Shown here: positions 32,685 to 41,511 of the stretch, piece by piece | How positions within the stretch are numbered: position 1 is the stretch's first letter | Layout of the letters: each line of letters begins with the position of its first letter | Origin: Bordetella genomosp. 13 | GTDB taxonomy: Bacteria; Pseudomonadota; Gammaproteobacteria; Burkholderiales; Burkholderiaceae_B | Direction of reading: 5' to 3' | DNA length: 64,000 nt | Assembly: GCF_007679965.1 (NCBI RefSeq) | Contig: NZ_VEHL01000001.1 | Span: 558,001 to 622,000, forward strand | The notes under the pieces: model-generated | Told to the model about the DNA's origin: nothing | Database searches by the model: none | What the model saw: only the letters and a program-made list of their open reading frames with translations | Position numbers and translations under genes: made by a program

Positions 32685-35600
32685 GCACCGAATTCATCGC
32701 GGAAAAGCGGGCCAGCCACATCGCCGTGGCCGACAAGCCCGACATGTGCAAGGTGGGCAACACGGTCTGCGCGTTCATCTCGTTCGCCACCTTCGACCAG
32801 GCCCGCGACCTGCGGGGCAATCCGAATCCCACGAATGGTCAGGCCACGCCCGTGTTCCACATGGGCTCGTACGTGCCCAAGAGCCAGGGCAACGCCGGCA
32901 TCGGCGTGCGCAGCGGCGGACAGAGCGGGCCCTTCAATCCCGAGGAACACAGCAGCACCGTCAAGAGCCAGGGCGAGTACCAGGTGCACGACGGGCACGT
33001 GGGGCAGATCAACGCGGCCACGCCGGGATCATTGGCGGGCAACACCACCGCGGTGGTGAACGCCGGCAGCACGGGCGGCGGCGAGGTCGACGTCTGCCTC
33101 ACCAAGCTGAAACTGCAGCTGGCGAACCTGAAAGAGAAGATCGCGGCGGAGTGGCAGAACAGCCCGACCAGTTTCATGATGAGCACCGCCAGCGGCATGG
33201 GCGGCGGCGCGGTGGATGCTGGCGCGGGCATGGCAGAGGGCGTGTGGGGCGCATTGAAAGGCGCGTGGGGCGTCGTCTCCAACCCGTGGGAGTCGGCCAA
33301 GGGCGCCTACAACAGTCTCACCGGCGGCGCCAAGGAAGCCTACGATCTCGGCCAGGCGCTGTACAACGGCGACCTGACGATCGACGACATCGTCGACGGC
33401 ATCACCGAGGCGCTGATGGATGCGCTGGGAGCCACCGCGTGCTCGGTGGCGGACCAGCTGCAGGAGATGCTGAGCAAGCCCAACGGCGGCGCCGAGGGGC
33501 TGGGTTACCTGTTGGGCCAGATCGCCGCGAACGTGGCGGTGACGGCCGCCACGGCCGGCGCTGGTGCGGCGGGCCAGGCCGCGCTGAAGGGCACGCAGGC
33601 GGCCCGCATGGCCGAGCAGGCCGGCGCGTTCGTCATGCGCAAGGGCGAGAGCCTGGCGGCGTTCTTCAAGCGCTTGAAGCTGCGTCGGCACCAGCGGCGC
33701 CATCGGCCGGAGCCGGAGGGCGGGGCGCATGTGAAGGATGGCAGCAGTAACGATGGGCGTCCGCAGAATCCAGGATGCCGCGTGCTCTGCGAAGGGGGGC
33801 AAGGCAATCCGGTCAACCCCATGTACGGGTGCAAGTATCTGGCGGATTCGTTGGATCTGGACTTCATCCTGCCCGGTCTGCCCGCCATCGTCTGGCAGCG
33901 CTGCTATTTTTCGGACATTGCGCGGGTAGGCGCATTCGGCCAGGGCTGGACCTTGCCCTATGACGTCGCCATCGAACACGAGCCCGCGGGCTACACCCTG
34001 GTCGACCAGCAGGGCCGGCGGGTTCCTCTGCCAGCCCTGATTCCCGGAAAGCTGGAGTGGGTGGCGGGTGAAGAGGCCTTGTTCGGCGGCTCACCGGATG
34101 CCGAGACGCTGTTGCTGACCGATTCGACCGGCAGGTCGCTGAAGTTCTCGGTTCACGGACCGAAGCGCTGGCGTCTGACCAGCATCAGCGACCGGTATAG
34201 CAACATGCTGCTGGTCCATTGGAATGAAGCGGGGCAGTTGGCCGCCGTCAGCAGCGACGCGCAGCGCAGGATCGAGTTGGACTACGTCCAGACCAATGCA
34301 GGAGCGCGCGTCAGCGGGGTCTATGAAGTCATTGGCCGGGACACGCGCCGCCTGCTGGCCTCGTATCGCTACACGCCGCAAGGAGACCTGGCTCAGGTGC
34401 ATGACCGGGCCGGCAATATGGTTCGAGAGTTCGAATGGCGCAATCACATCATGGTGATGCACCGCCAGCCCGGTGGCATCGAGTCCCGTTATGAATACGA
34501 CGTGTATTCGGCTGACGGCAAGGTGGTGCGCAACTGGGATTCCCTGGGCCGCCAATGGCATTTCATTTATAGGGATGGCGAAACCCGCGTGGTCGATCAT
34601 CTGCGCCGCAGCACCCGATACCGTTACGACGATGCCAAGCGGATGGTCTCCTTCGTGGATCCTGCTGGGGGTGAGACGCGCTTCGACTTGGATGGTGACG
34701 GCAAGGTGCTGGGCGTGGCGCGACCGGGAGGTCTCACCCAGCGCTTTGTCCGCAACGGCCAGGGCATGCTGATGTTGTCGACGCAGGCGGATGGCGGACA
34801 GACTTTCGTCGAATACCATCGCGATCTGTTCTGGCTGCCGACCGCCATCACGAATGCCGAAGGCCACACCAATAGCTACGAATACGACGACCGCGGTAGT
34901 CTGGTCGCCGAGATCGATCCGTTAGGCGCACGCACGGAGTACAGACGCGACAGCCGTGGCCTAGTCGTGGAAGTGCGTGATGCCCGAGGCGGGCGCAAGC
35001 ACTTGGCATACGGCAGTGATGGCCAGTTGGTCAGCCATATCGATTGTTCCGGTGCGCAGACTCGCTTTCATTACGACGCACAGGGCAACCTCTCCTCGAT
35101 CACCGATGCTCTGGGAGGGACGACGCGCTATCACTACAATTCGAGTGAGCGCCTGGCTTCCATTCATCACGCGGACGGCGCCGTTGAGCGCATGGCTTAT
35201 GACCGGCTGGGCCGGCTCATCGCTTATAGCGATGCCAACAATGCCATCACGCGCTATCACCTTGCGCCGGACGGCCAGCCCATCGCTCGTGTGAATGCGC
35301 TGGGCCATGTACTGCACTATCGCTACGATGCGGCGCGGCGCATGTCCGTGTTGATCAACGAGAACGGGGCTCGGCATTCCCTGGAGTACGACGTACTCGA
35401 TCGGGTCGTGAGCACGACAGGCTTTGATGGCCTAGCCATGCATTATCGCTACGATGCGACGGGCAATCTCGTGGAGTTGGAAGAGCCCGGCCTGTCCGAG
35501 GCCGGCGGTACGGCGCCGCTCATACGCACGCGCTATCAGCGCGATGCCGCGGGACGCGTGATCGAGGCGTGCGCCACGCATGCGCAGACACGCAATCATG

Positions 35601-37507
35601 TGCGAACGCGCTATGTCTATGACGCAATCGGGCAACTTCTGTCATGCACCAATGGATCGGGGACGCTGGAGTTTCGCTACGATCCGGCCGGCCGGCTGGT
35701 CGAGGAAAAGTCTACGGTGGGCGGCGTACCGCTGGCACTCTTGCACGGCTACGACGAACTGGGAAATCGCATTCGGACGACGCTGCCCGACGGGCGTGAC
35801 GTCAACCGGTTGTATTACGGCAGCGGCCACCTGCACCAGATCAATATCGACGGCGACGTCGTGACGGACATGGAGCATGACGCGTTGCACCGAGAGGTAT
35901 CGCGTACCCAGGGGCGCCTGGCAAGCCGCTTTAATTACGACGCGCGCGGCCGGTTGCTGAGCCAGCACGCGGGCCTGGACTACGCTGAAACCTTTGGTTC
36001 GCCGGACGATGGTTCCCGTGTCGTGCGAGGCCATTCTGCGGCTATGAAGTCCGCGGCCCTCGGCCAGGCCGACATCGCCCGGGTGTATCGCTATGACCTG
36101 GCGGGCAACGTGGTGTCCACCTACGACGCGCGGTACGGCAAGACGGAGTACGACTATGACGCGGTCGGCAGGATCCGGCGGGCCAATGACGCCCGTTTTT
36201 TCTTCGATCCCGCATCCAACATCCTTGACGCTTCGCAGGGGAAGGCTCCCCCTTCTGCCGCGCCTGCCCCCAGGCCACCGGTGTGGCCGGCCGTCGTGGG
36301 CAATGGATCGCACCTATTCGATGTGCCCCCCGAGCCGGTGGTTGCGGTGCACGAGGCGAGCAGTATCCGGGACAACCGCGTGCGGTGCTACGAAGGCCAT
36401 CGCTACGTGTACGACGCGCATGGAAACCTGGTGGAGCAGCAGATCGGTGCTCATACATCCATGCGCTTCGAGTACGACCCTTTGCACCGAATGATCGCCG
36501 CGGAAGTCACGAAGCAAGGCAGCACGCAGCGCTATCGGTATGTCTACGATGGGCTCGGCCGGCGGGTGGGCAAGCGGGATGCCTTCGGGATGACACGCTT
36601 CGTCTGGGATGGCGACAGTCTGTTGGCCGAAAGCCGGGCGCGCCGGACTCGGGTGTACCTGTACGGCGCGGAGCCTTTCGTTCCTGTCGCGCAGATCGAG
36701 TCTCGCGAGGACGACGGGCAGGTCCAGAGTCGCCTGTTTCATTATCACGTGGACCAGATTGGCACGCCCCGCGAGTTGACCGACAGTAATGGCGAACTGG
36801 TCTGGCGCGCGATATACGAGACGTGGGGCAGTGCCCTCGAGATCGAGCTGACCAATGGGCGTACGATGCAGCAGCAGCGCGAGTGGGCGGGGGCGCCGGT
36901 TGAGCAGCCTCTTCGTTTCCAGGGCCAGTATTACGACGATGAAACGGGGCTGCACTACAACGGGTTCCGCTATTACGACCCGCATATGGGACGCTTTCTG
37001 TCACAGGATCCGATCAGCCTTGCTGGCGGGCTGAACCTGTACCAATATGCAGCCAACGCCATCGCTTGGGTCGATCCCCTCGGCCTGAATCCTCGCTGTC
37101 CAGTTAGGCCCGACATGAGCGATCTTGAAAAGGCCGCCCATGATATTCACGGTATGGTGCTGAAGCCGGAGCGCAGTGCAAGATCGTTCAACAGCATCAC
37201 GGTCGCGGTGGCGACCCTGGTGGATTCCGCAGGGAAGACCGTGACGGTCGCGGCCACCAGCTCAGGAACGTTCACGCCCGCGCAGCGGGCCGCATTGACG
37301 GACAAGGGCATCATTCCCGCGGATATGCCCAACATCAAGGGCGCCGAAGGACACGCGGAGCGGAACATCATCGACAGGTACGCCGAAGACAATAAGATGA
37401 AGGTCAAGGACATCGCGGCAAGCCGGCCAATCTGCGCTACTTGCCAGGTGTGCATCGACAATCATGGGGCCAATCCCTTGTCTCCAAGAAAGAAGTTGAG
37501 AAGATAG
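32681..37507 (+). CDS. Rhs effector with PAAR-like N-terminus and deaminase-like toxin tip
   Basis: The product has 1608 residues. A DUF4150/PAAR-like domain (about 20-130) caps the VgrG spike, followed by helical, partly hydrophobic sequence (about 175-310). An Rhs entry domain begins near 360 (NPVNPMYGCKYLADSLDLDFILPGLPAIVWQR). YD/RHS repeats run to about 1465, and the core ends with DPLGL (1465-1469). The 139-residue C-terminal tip has GHAERNII (His1558, Glu1560) and RPICATCQVC (Cys1585, Cys1588), the zinc-binding HAE/CxxC arrangement of the cytidine-deaminase superfamily found in polymorphic toxins. The likely target is a nucleic acid or free nucleotide. The candidate immunity gene follows two bases later. 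Confidence 0.88.
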   Translation: MSTEFIAEKRASHIAVADKPDMCKVGNTVCAFISFATFDQARDLRGNPNPTNGQATPVFHMGSYVPKSQGNAGIGVRSGGQSGPFNPEEHSSTVKSQGEYQVHDGHVGQINAATPGSLAGNTTAVVNAGSTGGGEVDVCLTKLKLQLANLKEKIAAEWQNSPTSFMMSTASGMGGGAVDAGAGMAEGVWGALKGAWGVVSNPWESAKGAYNSLTGGAKEAYDLGQALYNGDLTIDDIVDGITEALMDALGATACSVADQLQEMLSKPNGGAEGLGYLLGQIAANVAVTAATAGAGAAGQAALKGTQAARMAEQAGAFVMRKGESLAAFFKRLKLRRHQRRHRPEPEGGAHVKDGSSNDGRPQNPGCRVLCEGGQGNPVNPMYGCKYLADSLDLDFILPGLPAIVWQRCYFSDIARVGAFGQGWTLPYDVAIEHEPAGYTLVDQQGRRVPLPALIPGKLEWVAGEEALFGGSPDAETLLLTDSTGRSLKFSVHGPKRWRLTSISDRYSNMLLVHWNEAGQLAAVSSDAQRRIELDYVQTNAGARVSGVYEVIGRDTRRLLASYRYTPQGDLAQVHDRAGNMVREFEWRNHIMVMHRQPGGIESRYEYDVYSADGKVVRNWDSLGRQWHFIYRDGETRVVDHLRRSTRYRYDDAKRMVSFVDPAGGETRFDLDGDGKVLGVARPGGLTQRFVRNGQGMLMLSTQADGGQTFVEYHRDLFWLPTAITNAEGHTNSYEYDDRGSLVAEIDPLGARTEYRRDSRGLVVEVRDARGGRKHLAYGSDGQLVSHIDCSGAQTRFHYDAQGNLSSITDALGGTTRYHYNSSERLASIHHADGAVERMAYDRLGRLIAYSDANNAITRYHLAPDGQPIARVNALGHVLHYRYDAARRMSVLINENGARHSLEYDVLDRVVSTTGFDGLAMHYRYDATGNLVELEEPGLSEAGGTAPLIRTRYQRDAAGRVIEACATHAQTRNHVRTRYVYDAIGQLLSCTNGSGTLEFRYDPAGRLVEEKSTVGGVPLALLHGYDELGNRIRTTLPDGRDVNRLYYGSGHLHQINIDGDVVTDMEHDALHREVSRTQGRLASRFNYDARGRLLSQHAGLDYAETFGSPDDGSRVVRGHSAAMKSAALGQADIARVYRYDLAGNVVSTYDARYGKTEYDYDAVGRIRRANDARFFFDPASNILDASQGKAPPSAAPAPRPPVWPAVVGNGSHLFDVPPEPVVAVHEASSIRDNRVRCYEGHRYVYDAHGNLVEQQIGAHTSMRFEYDPLHRMIAAEVTKQGSTQRYRYVYDGLGRRVGKRDAFGMTRFVWDGDSLLAESRARRTRVYLYGAEPFVPVAQIESREDDGQVQSRLFHYHVDQIGTPRELTDSNGELVWRAIYETWGSALEIELTNGRTMQQQREWAGAPVEQPLRFQGQYYDDETGLHYNGFRYYDPHMGRFLSQDPISLAGGLNLYQYAANAIAWVDPLGLNPRCPVRPDMSDLEKAAHDIHGMVLKPERSARSFNSITVAVATLVDSAGKTVTVAATSSGTFTPAQRAALTDKGIIPADMPNIKGAEGHAERNIIDRYAEDNKMKVKDIAASRPICATCQVCIDNHGANPLSPRKKLRR

Positions 37508-37509
37508 CC

Positions 37510-38046
37510 ATGGAACCGAATGAAAAAGCGGCCCTGCTGAAAGCCTTGCGAGCGCTGGACCGGATCGAGGCGACGCACAAGCGCGGCTACGATGGCGGAG
37601 CCTATCCTGAGATCACCGACTTCGTGGATCGTGCCTGGCTGTCGCTGCATCAGGCCCAGAAACTGAAGACTGCCGCCCGCAAGATCAGCGGCGGGCTGGA
37701 TGATTACATCGTGGACGAACAAGACGCGGACACTGCCGAGATCATCTCCAATTTTTTCTTCTACGCCGTCGACGAGCTGTCGCTGTTCTTCTCGGAAGGC
37801 AGCGTCGGCTATCTGGAGGGACCTGTCGAGCGCGAGGTCGAACAGGCGCGGTTCATCGCGACGCAGGCGTTCTTTGCCCGTGTTGGTGGCGGCGCGATGA
37901 CCCTGACGCCCGAGCAGGTCAAAGAGATCGATTTTGGCGCAGAGTACGAGGCTGTGGCACAGGCGCAGCAGGACGATGCGAGCCTAGTTGGCCGGATGTC
38001 GAGCTGGTCCGCAGAAGAGGTCCAAGAGGCCAGACGGCGTGGCTGA
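37510..38046 (+). CDS. Candidate immunity protein for the Rhs deaminase toxin
   Basis: The product has 178 residues, is acidic, helical and without signal peptide, so it is cytoplasmic like the presumed target. It begins MEPNEKAALLKALRALDRIE only two bases after the Rhs stop, the usual place of the cognate immunity gene. The family is not recognised. The A/T-richer codon use resembles the toxin tip rather than the Rhs core, as expected when toxin tip and immunity gene move together. Confidence 0.65.
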   Translation: MEPNEKAALLKALRALDRIEATHKRGYDGGAYPEITDFVDRAWLSLHQAQKLKTAARKISGGLDDYIVDEQDADTAEIISNFFFYAVDELSLFFSEGSVGYLEGPVEREVEQARFIATQAFFARVGGGAMTLTPEQVKEIDFGAEYEAVAQAQQDDASLVGRMSSWSAEEVQEARRRG

Positions 38047-38065
38047 TGCCTGGTGGTGCAGGAGC

Positions 38066-38461
38066 TTGAAGGGCCTGGAGTATCGGACCTCCCTGGCCGA
38101 ATGCCTTGCGGGGCGGAAGATGGCGACTATTTCCGATGGCGACTTGGCAGAGGGATACGTTTTCGACATGTCTGGAAATGCTCGGGACCAGATATCCATT
38201 GAAGTGCCGATTTTTTCGCCGGACGGATGCACAGATGCTTCGCAATTTTCCGTTTGAGGTTGGAAGTGTCTGCTCGTGCGCCCATCTATCTGTACGACAT
38301 ACTGGTGCTTTGACTACTCCACTAAGAAGTTCTACAAGCCGTTGCATGGCTTGATCGAAGACGGCAGGAGCTTCCGGAACGATCCGGTGCTGGACCACGG
38401 TTACAACAAATTCCGTCGAGACTATTGGAAACAGAGAGCGGAGGATTTCAGATGCCGTTAG
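38066..38461 (+). pseudogene. Interrupted immunity-like gene (in-frame TGA)
   Basis: One frame reads sensibly on both sides of a TGA at 38255-38257. The first part includes MATISDGDLAEGYVFDMSG and SIEVPIFSPDGCTDASQFSV; the second includes CFDYSTKKFYKPLHGLIEDG and ends RAEDFRCR. Codon choice is coding-like throughout. It is probably a decayed member of the immunity array, family unknown. The stop is the only interruption seen. The 5' end is uncertain (TTG 38066 or ATG 38120). The 3' end overlaps the next gene by 10 bases. Confidence 0.5.
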
Positions 38462-38904
38462 ATATTGATCAGCTTATCGCGCAGAATCTCGCCGACGGCG
38501 AGGATGTCGTTGTCTCGGGTGGCGTGGATACTCAGAGGCTCATCGAAGCCGAGGCCCTGCCAGGCGCTGAATTCCCGGCGCCCTATCGTCAGTTTTTGGC
38601 GAAGTACGGCGCCATTGAAATCGATGGACGATCATTCGCCGGATTGCAGGCGGAGGGCGAGGTAGGAGACGACGGCGATGTCGTGGCGTTTACCCGGTAT
38701 GCCCGCAAGGACTATCGCCTGCCGGAGCCCTATATTGCCCTGGATTTTCAGGATGGCGATTTCTGGCTGCGCCTGGACACGAGCCGCTCGGATGGCGATG
38801 GCGAGTCACCGGTCATCCTTGTCAGTCCCGTCGATGGCAAGCAGCATGGCCCCGCGACGGCACCGAGCTGGGCAGACTATCTAGCGGTATACCTGGCCGC
38901 CTGA
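38452..38904 (+). CDS. SUKH (SMI1/KNR4)-type immunity protein
   Basis: The product has 150 residues from MPLDIDQLIAQN with GGAG upstream at the right spacing. Family features are the LPGAEFPAPYRQFLAKYGAIEIDG stretch, followed by a beta-rich section and WADYLAVYLAA at the end. SUKH proteins are common immunity proteins against nucleic-acid-acting and other polymorphic toxins. It stands in the array behind the Rhs gene, so it may protect against a tip the strain no longer carries. Its stop overlaps a 20-codon bridging mini-ORF. Confidence 0.75.
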   Translation: MPLDIDQLIAQNLADGEDVVVSGGVDTQRLIEAEALPGAEFPAPYRQFLAKYGAIEIDGRSFAGLQAEGEVGDDGDVVAFTRYARKDYRLPEPYIALDFQDGDFWLRLDTSRSDGDGESPVILVSPVDGKQHGPATAPSWADYLAVYLAA

Positions 38905-38966
38905 TGTGCAAGCGCCGGTCGGTTGGACTCACCGGCACGAAGAACAATATGCGGAGAGAAGGATGA
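38904..38966 (+). other. Bridging mini-ORF (20 aa) within the immunity array
   Basis: ATG 38904 shares a base with the upstream TGA (TGATG), and TGA 38964-38966 overlaps the next ATG at 38963. The predicted peptide is MCKRRSVGLTGTKNNMRREG. It has the same geometry as the T3SS bridges although the genes are unrelated. Confidence 0.4.
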
Positions 38967-39310
38967 GACTGGAGATCGGCAAGTTCTATCCCATCGAGGA
39001 ATTGATCTCCATGGTTCGGGCCGGCGCCGACCGGGACGTCGCTTACGCAGTCTACGCACATTCGGGCGCCGAATCGGCATACAGTGGCATGCTGTTGTTC
39101 GCCGGGCAAACCCGCGATCTGGACGAGGAGGGCAACGCGGTCCTTCCCGAGATCGTGACGCTTGCCGGCCTCGCCCATTTCTACAGTGCGGACCAGTTTC
39201 AGGACGTCGTCGACTTGGCATTCAATCAGAAGCCGGACGCATCCATGCAGGAAGTCATCAATTGTTTGAATCACTACGCCGAGAAGGACGACTTCTTGGA
39301 TCTGGTATGA
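38963..39310 (+). CDS. Small immunity-like protein, family unknown
   Basis: The product has 115 residues. GCGGAGAGAAGG stands before the ATG. The sequence has hydrophobic strands (DVAYAVYAHSGAESAYSGMLLFAG) and an acidic C-terminal helix (MQEVINCLNHYAEKDDFLDLV). Cytoplasmic, acidic and small, it fits the immunity array in which it lies. No family is recognised with confidence. Its stop overlaps another bridging mini-ORF. Confidence 0.55.
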   Translation: MRLEIGKFYPIEELISMVRAGADRDVAYAVYAHSGAESAYSGMLLFAGQTRDLDEEGNAVLPEIVTLAGLAHFYSADQFQDVVDLAFNQKPDASMQEVINCLNHYAEKDDFLDLV

Positions 39311-39366
39311 GCAGTCAGCGCCTCTTTGCCCGCGTGGCCATCGCCGTCGGCGGAGTGGACCGATGA
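39307..39366 (+). other. Bridging mini-ORF (19 aa) within the immunity array
   Basis: ATG 39307 overlaps the upstream TGA (ATGA), and TGA 39364-39366 overlaps the next ATG at 39363. The predicted peptide is MSSQRLFARVAIAVGGVDR. Confidence 0.4.
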
Positions 39367-39674
39367 GCGCAGGAGACCAATTCCGCAAGGCCTTGATCCT
39401 GCTCGATCTGGGCAAGCTGGGGTGTGGCGAGGACGCGTTGAAGAAAACCATCGAAATGGCACGGGAGGAAAGCGACCCGGTGTCGTTGGTGCAGGCACTG
39501 GTATGCCTGGGTGATCTGTTCTGCGAGACGGGGCGCCCCGCGAAGGCGCGGCCGTTGCTGGCGCAGGCCCTGGACGAGCAGCGTTCTTGCGAAGCCGAGT
39601 ACGACGATCTGCTGGCCGAGGAGTTCGGCCGGGCCCGGCAGCTATGCGGCGAGCAGGGATGGGCGATCGGCTAG
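39363..39674 (+). CDS. Small TPR-like protein in the immunity array
   Basis: The product has 103 residues with two helix-turn-helix repeats resembling TPR units (FRKALILLDLGKLGCGEDALKKTIE and VQALVCLGDLFCETGRPAKARPLLAQAL). It is cytoplasmic and acidic. TPR-like proteins are often found with immunity genes, but whether this one binds a toxin or another partner cannot be told. Confidence 0.55.
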   Translation: MSAGDQFRKALILLDLGKLGCGEDALKKTIEMAREESDPVSLVQALVCLGDLFCETGRPAKARPLLAQALDEQRSCEAEYDDLLAEEFGRARQLCGEQGWAIG

Positions 39675-39757
39675 CGCTGGAGGTTCCGGCGGATTGAAGC
39701 TACATCTGATTCACTGGCTGGACCTGGCAACCGGCGGATACTTCAAGGAGAGCATTG

Positions 39758-40159
39758 TTGGACAGGGATAGCCTCGCTTCGCGTTTCGCGCTGAATCCGC
39801 CCGCGCGGCGCCATGACGTCGAAGCGGTCCAGTCCAGGATCTCCTTCGCATTGCCGAAGGCCTACCTGGGCTTCCTTCTCATCTGCAATGGCCTGCGTTC
39901 GCAGGGTGGCCTCGCGCTGCACGAAATAGCGGCGCTGCCCGGAAGAAACGACGATTACGAAGTGCCGACGTACTTGCCGGGGTACTTTATGATTGGCGAC
40001 GACAGCGGCGGCCAGGCCGTGCTTATCGACGACGCTGGTCGCATTTTCGAAGTGGGCATGGGCGTGATGAGCACGGAGTGCCTGGAGCTGTCGGCACACT
40101 CGCTGGAGGATCTGTTGATCGCTAAAGAAGGCCTGACACTGGGAGAGCGGTCGTCGTAG
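39758..40159 (+). CDS. SUKH (SMI1/KNR4)-type immunity protein, second copy
   Basis: The product has 133 residues. TTG 39758 is preferred because AAGGAG (39745-39750) lies 7 bases upstream; an adjacent TTG at 39755 would be only 4 bases away. The pattern ISFALPKAYLGFLLICNGLRSQGGLALHEI, then the GDDSGGQAVLIDD strand, matches SUKH proteins. The preceding stretch 39675-39757 shows no gene. It is another probable orphan immunity gene. Confidence 0.7.
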   Translation: MDRDSLASRFALNPPARRHDVEAVQSRISFALPKAYLGFLLICNGLRSQGGLALHEIAALPGRNDDYEVPTYLPGYFMIGDDSGGQAVLIDDAGRIFEVGMGVMSTECLELSAHSLEDLLIAKEGLTLGERSS

Positions 40160-40161
40160 CC

Positions 40162-40441
40162 ATGGATACGACAGACGCCTTTCGAAGGCAAGCCCACGAT
40201 CTGATATCGCGCTACACGCAGGCACTGAGCGCGGGATCGAGCGCTTCTGTCGTCAAGGTTCGGAATCGGCCAGTCCATGCTTGAAGAGATCTGCGAATCG
40301 CTCGAAGCCTATTTCGGGAACAGGCCCGACATCGGCGTGGCTCCCCGCGATGTGGCTTTCTCGGGCAAGCGAGGAACACAGCCATTTATCGACCTGTATG
40401 AAATGAACGAGGCTGACCATTGGGGCGACGAACAGAGGTGA
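40162..40441 (+). pseudogene. Frameshifted small gene in the immunity array
   Basis: The first frame starts at ATG 40162 (MDTTDAFRRQAHDLISRY) and stops near 40281. The +1 frame gives MLEEICESLEAYFGNRP to GDEQR, ending at TGA 40439-40441. Both parts have coding-like composition, so a single protein of about 90 residues has probably been broken by a one-base insertion or two-base deletion at about 40250-40275. ATG 40277 alone would give 54 residues. Confidence 0.45.
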
Positions 40442-40444
40442 ATC

Positions 40445-40960
40445 ATGGTCGCTGGAAAAATGGATGTGGAGGCCAACGGTATTGTGCTTCTGGATCCCGA
40501 GGTTATGCATGAGGTCTTGGGCTGGGCACCCGCGCCAGGCGAGACGCGCGACCTGATGAGCGAATTCTTCAGTTCGAATCTCGGAGACGACGTCGTCGAC
40601 AACGGCGCCGTGGCGCCGTTGCTGTCCATCGACGACGGTGTCTATGAGGTCATCTGCCGGCTTTCCAGCGAGCCGAGCCCTGTGGAGGATCTGGTCATCG
40701 TTACGAACGGGGTATTCCCCCTGGTCGTCAAGACCCGAGCGGCCTTCTTCGACCTGCAAAGCATGATGAACTGGCCGCCCGAGGAATCGGGCGTCGACTC
40801 GGCCTTGGCTCCCGGTATTTATGCCGTGACTTTTCGCGGGTTTCGCAGCGTGGAGGAAGGAAGAATCGTCAGGGCAGGGTACGAGTTCGTGTGCGAGCCG
40901 ACCACGGATCTGGCGAGGCCTACGGGGCAGATCGATGCTTGCGTAAGGGTTTTCTTCTGA
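40445..40960 (+). CDS. Immunity-like protein, family unknown
   Basis: The product has 171 residues, starts MVAGKMDVEANGIVLLD after GAGGTGAATC, and is acidic and soluble. Features such as VYEVICRLSSEPSPVEDLVIVTNGVFPLVVKTRAAF suggest a beta-rich fold. It lies 3 bases after the broken gene and in the same frame as its second half. No family is recognised; its place in the array suggests immunity. Confidence 0.55.
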   Translation: MVAGKMDVEANGIVLLDPEVMHEVLGWAPAPGETRDLMSEFFSSNLGDDVVDNGAVAPLLSIDDGVYEVICRLSSEPSPVEDLVIVTNGVFPLVVKTRAAFFDLQSMMNWPPEESGVDSALAPGIYAVTFRGFRSVEEGRIVRAGYEFVCEPTTDLARPTGQIDACVRVFF

Positions 40961-41013
40961 AAGCGTCACTGGCCCATCCCCGCCGGTCTTCTGGACGATG
41001 CGCAGGAATAACC

Positions 41014-41412
41014 TTGAACCAACACGCCGCTCCCAGCGCCAGCAGAAAACTCGCCCTGGCCTTCGTCTTCTTCTGGTTTTTCATCGGAGGCATCGCCCAT
41101 TTCGCCGCCACCGACATCGAGATGCGCATCGTCCCGCCCTGGGTGCCCTGGCCGCGCGAGGCCGTTCTGCTGACCGGAGTCTTCGAACTGCTGGGCGCCT
41201 TCGGCGTGCTGTGGCGGCGGTCGCGCCGGGCCGCGGGGTGGGGCTTGGTCCTGCTGACGATCGCCGTGACGCCGGCAAACGTTTTCATGCTCCAGCACGC
41301 CGCGGATTTTTCGTCCGTGCCGTACTGGGCGCTGGTCGCGCGCCTGCCGCTGCAGGCGGCCCTGCTGGCGCTGATCTTCTGGTGCACGAAGCCCGTAAGC
41401 CGTCGTAACTGA
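41014..41412 (+). CDS. Small DoxX-like membrane protein
   Basis: The product has 132 residues from TTG 41014, with AGGA (41004-41007) 6 bases upstream. Four membrane helices lie at about 12-30, 52-70, 75-95 and 105-125. The conserved pattern GGIAHFAATDIEMRIVPPWVPWPREAVLLTGVFELLGAFGVL matches small DoxX-like membrane proteins. The substrate or role is unknown. It interrupts the immunity-like genes. Confidence 0.7.
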   Translation: MNQHAAPSASRKLALAFVFFWFFIGGIAHFAATDIEMRIVPPWVPWPREAVLLTGVFELLGAFGVLWRRSRRAAGWGLVLLTIAVTPANVFMLQHAADFSSVPYWALVARLPLQAALLALIFWCTKPVSRRN

Positions 41413-41511
41413 CGCATGGCAAAACGCTGGGGAAGGCGTCCACCTGGCGCGGTAGGCCTCATCCTGACGCATCCGGGCACCCATACGGGGTTTTTGGTAT
41501 TCTCCGCCTGC

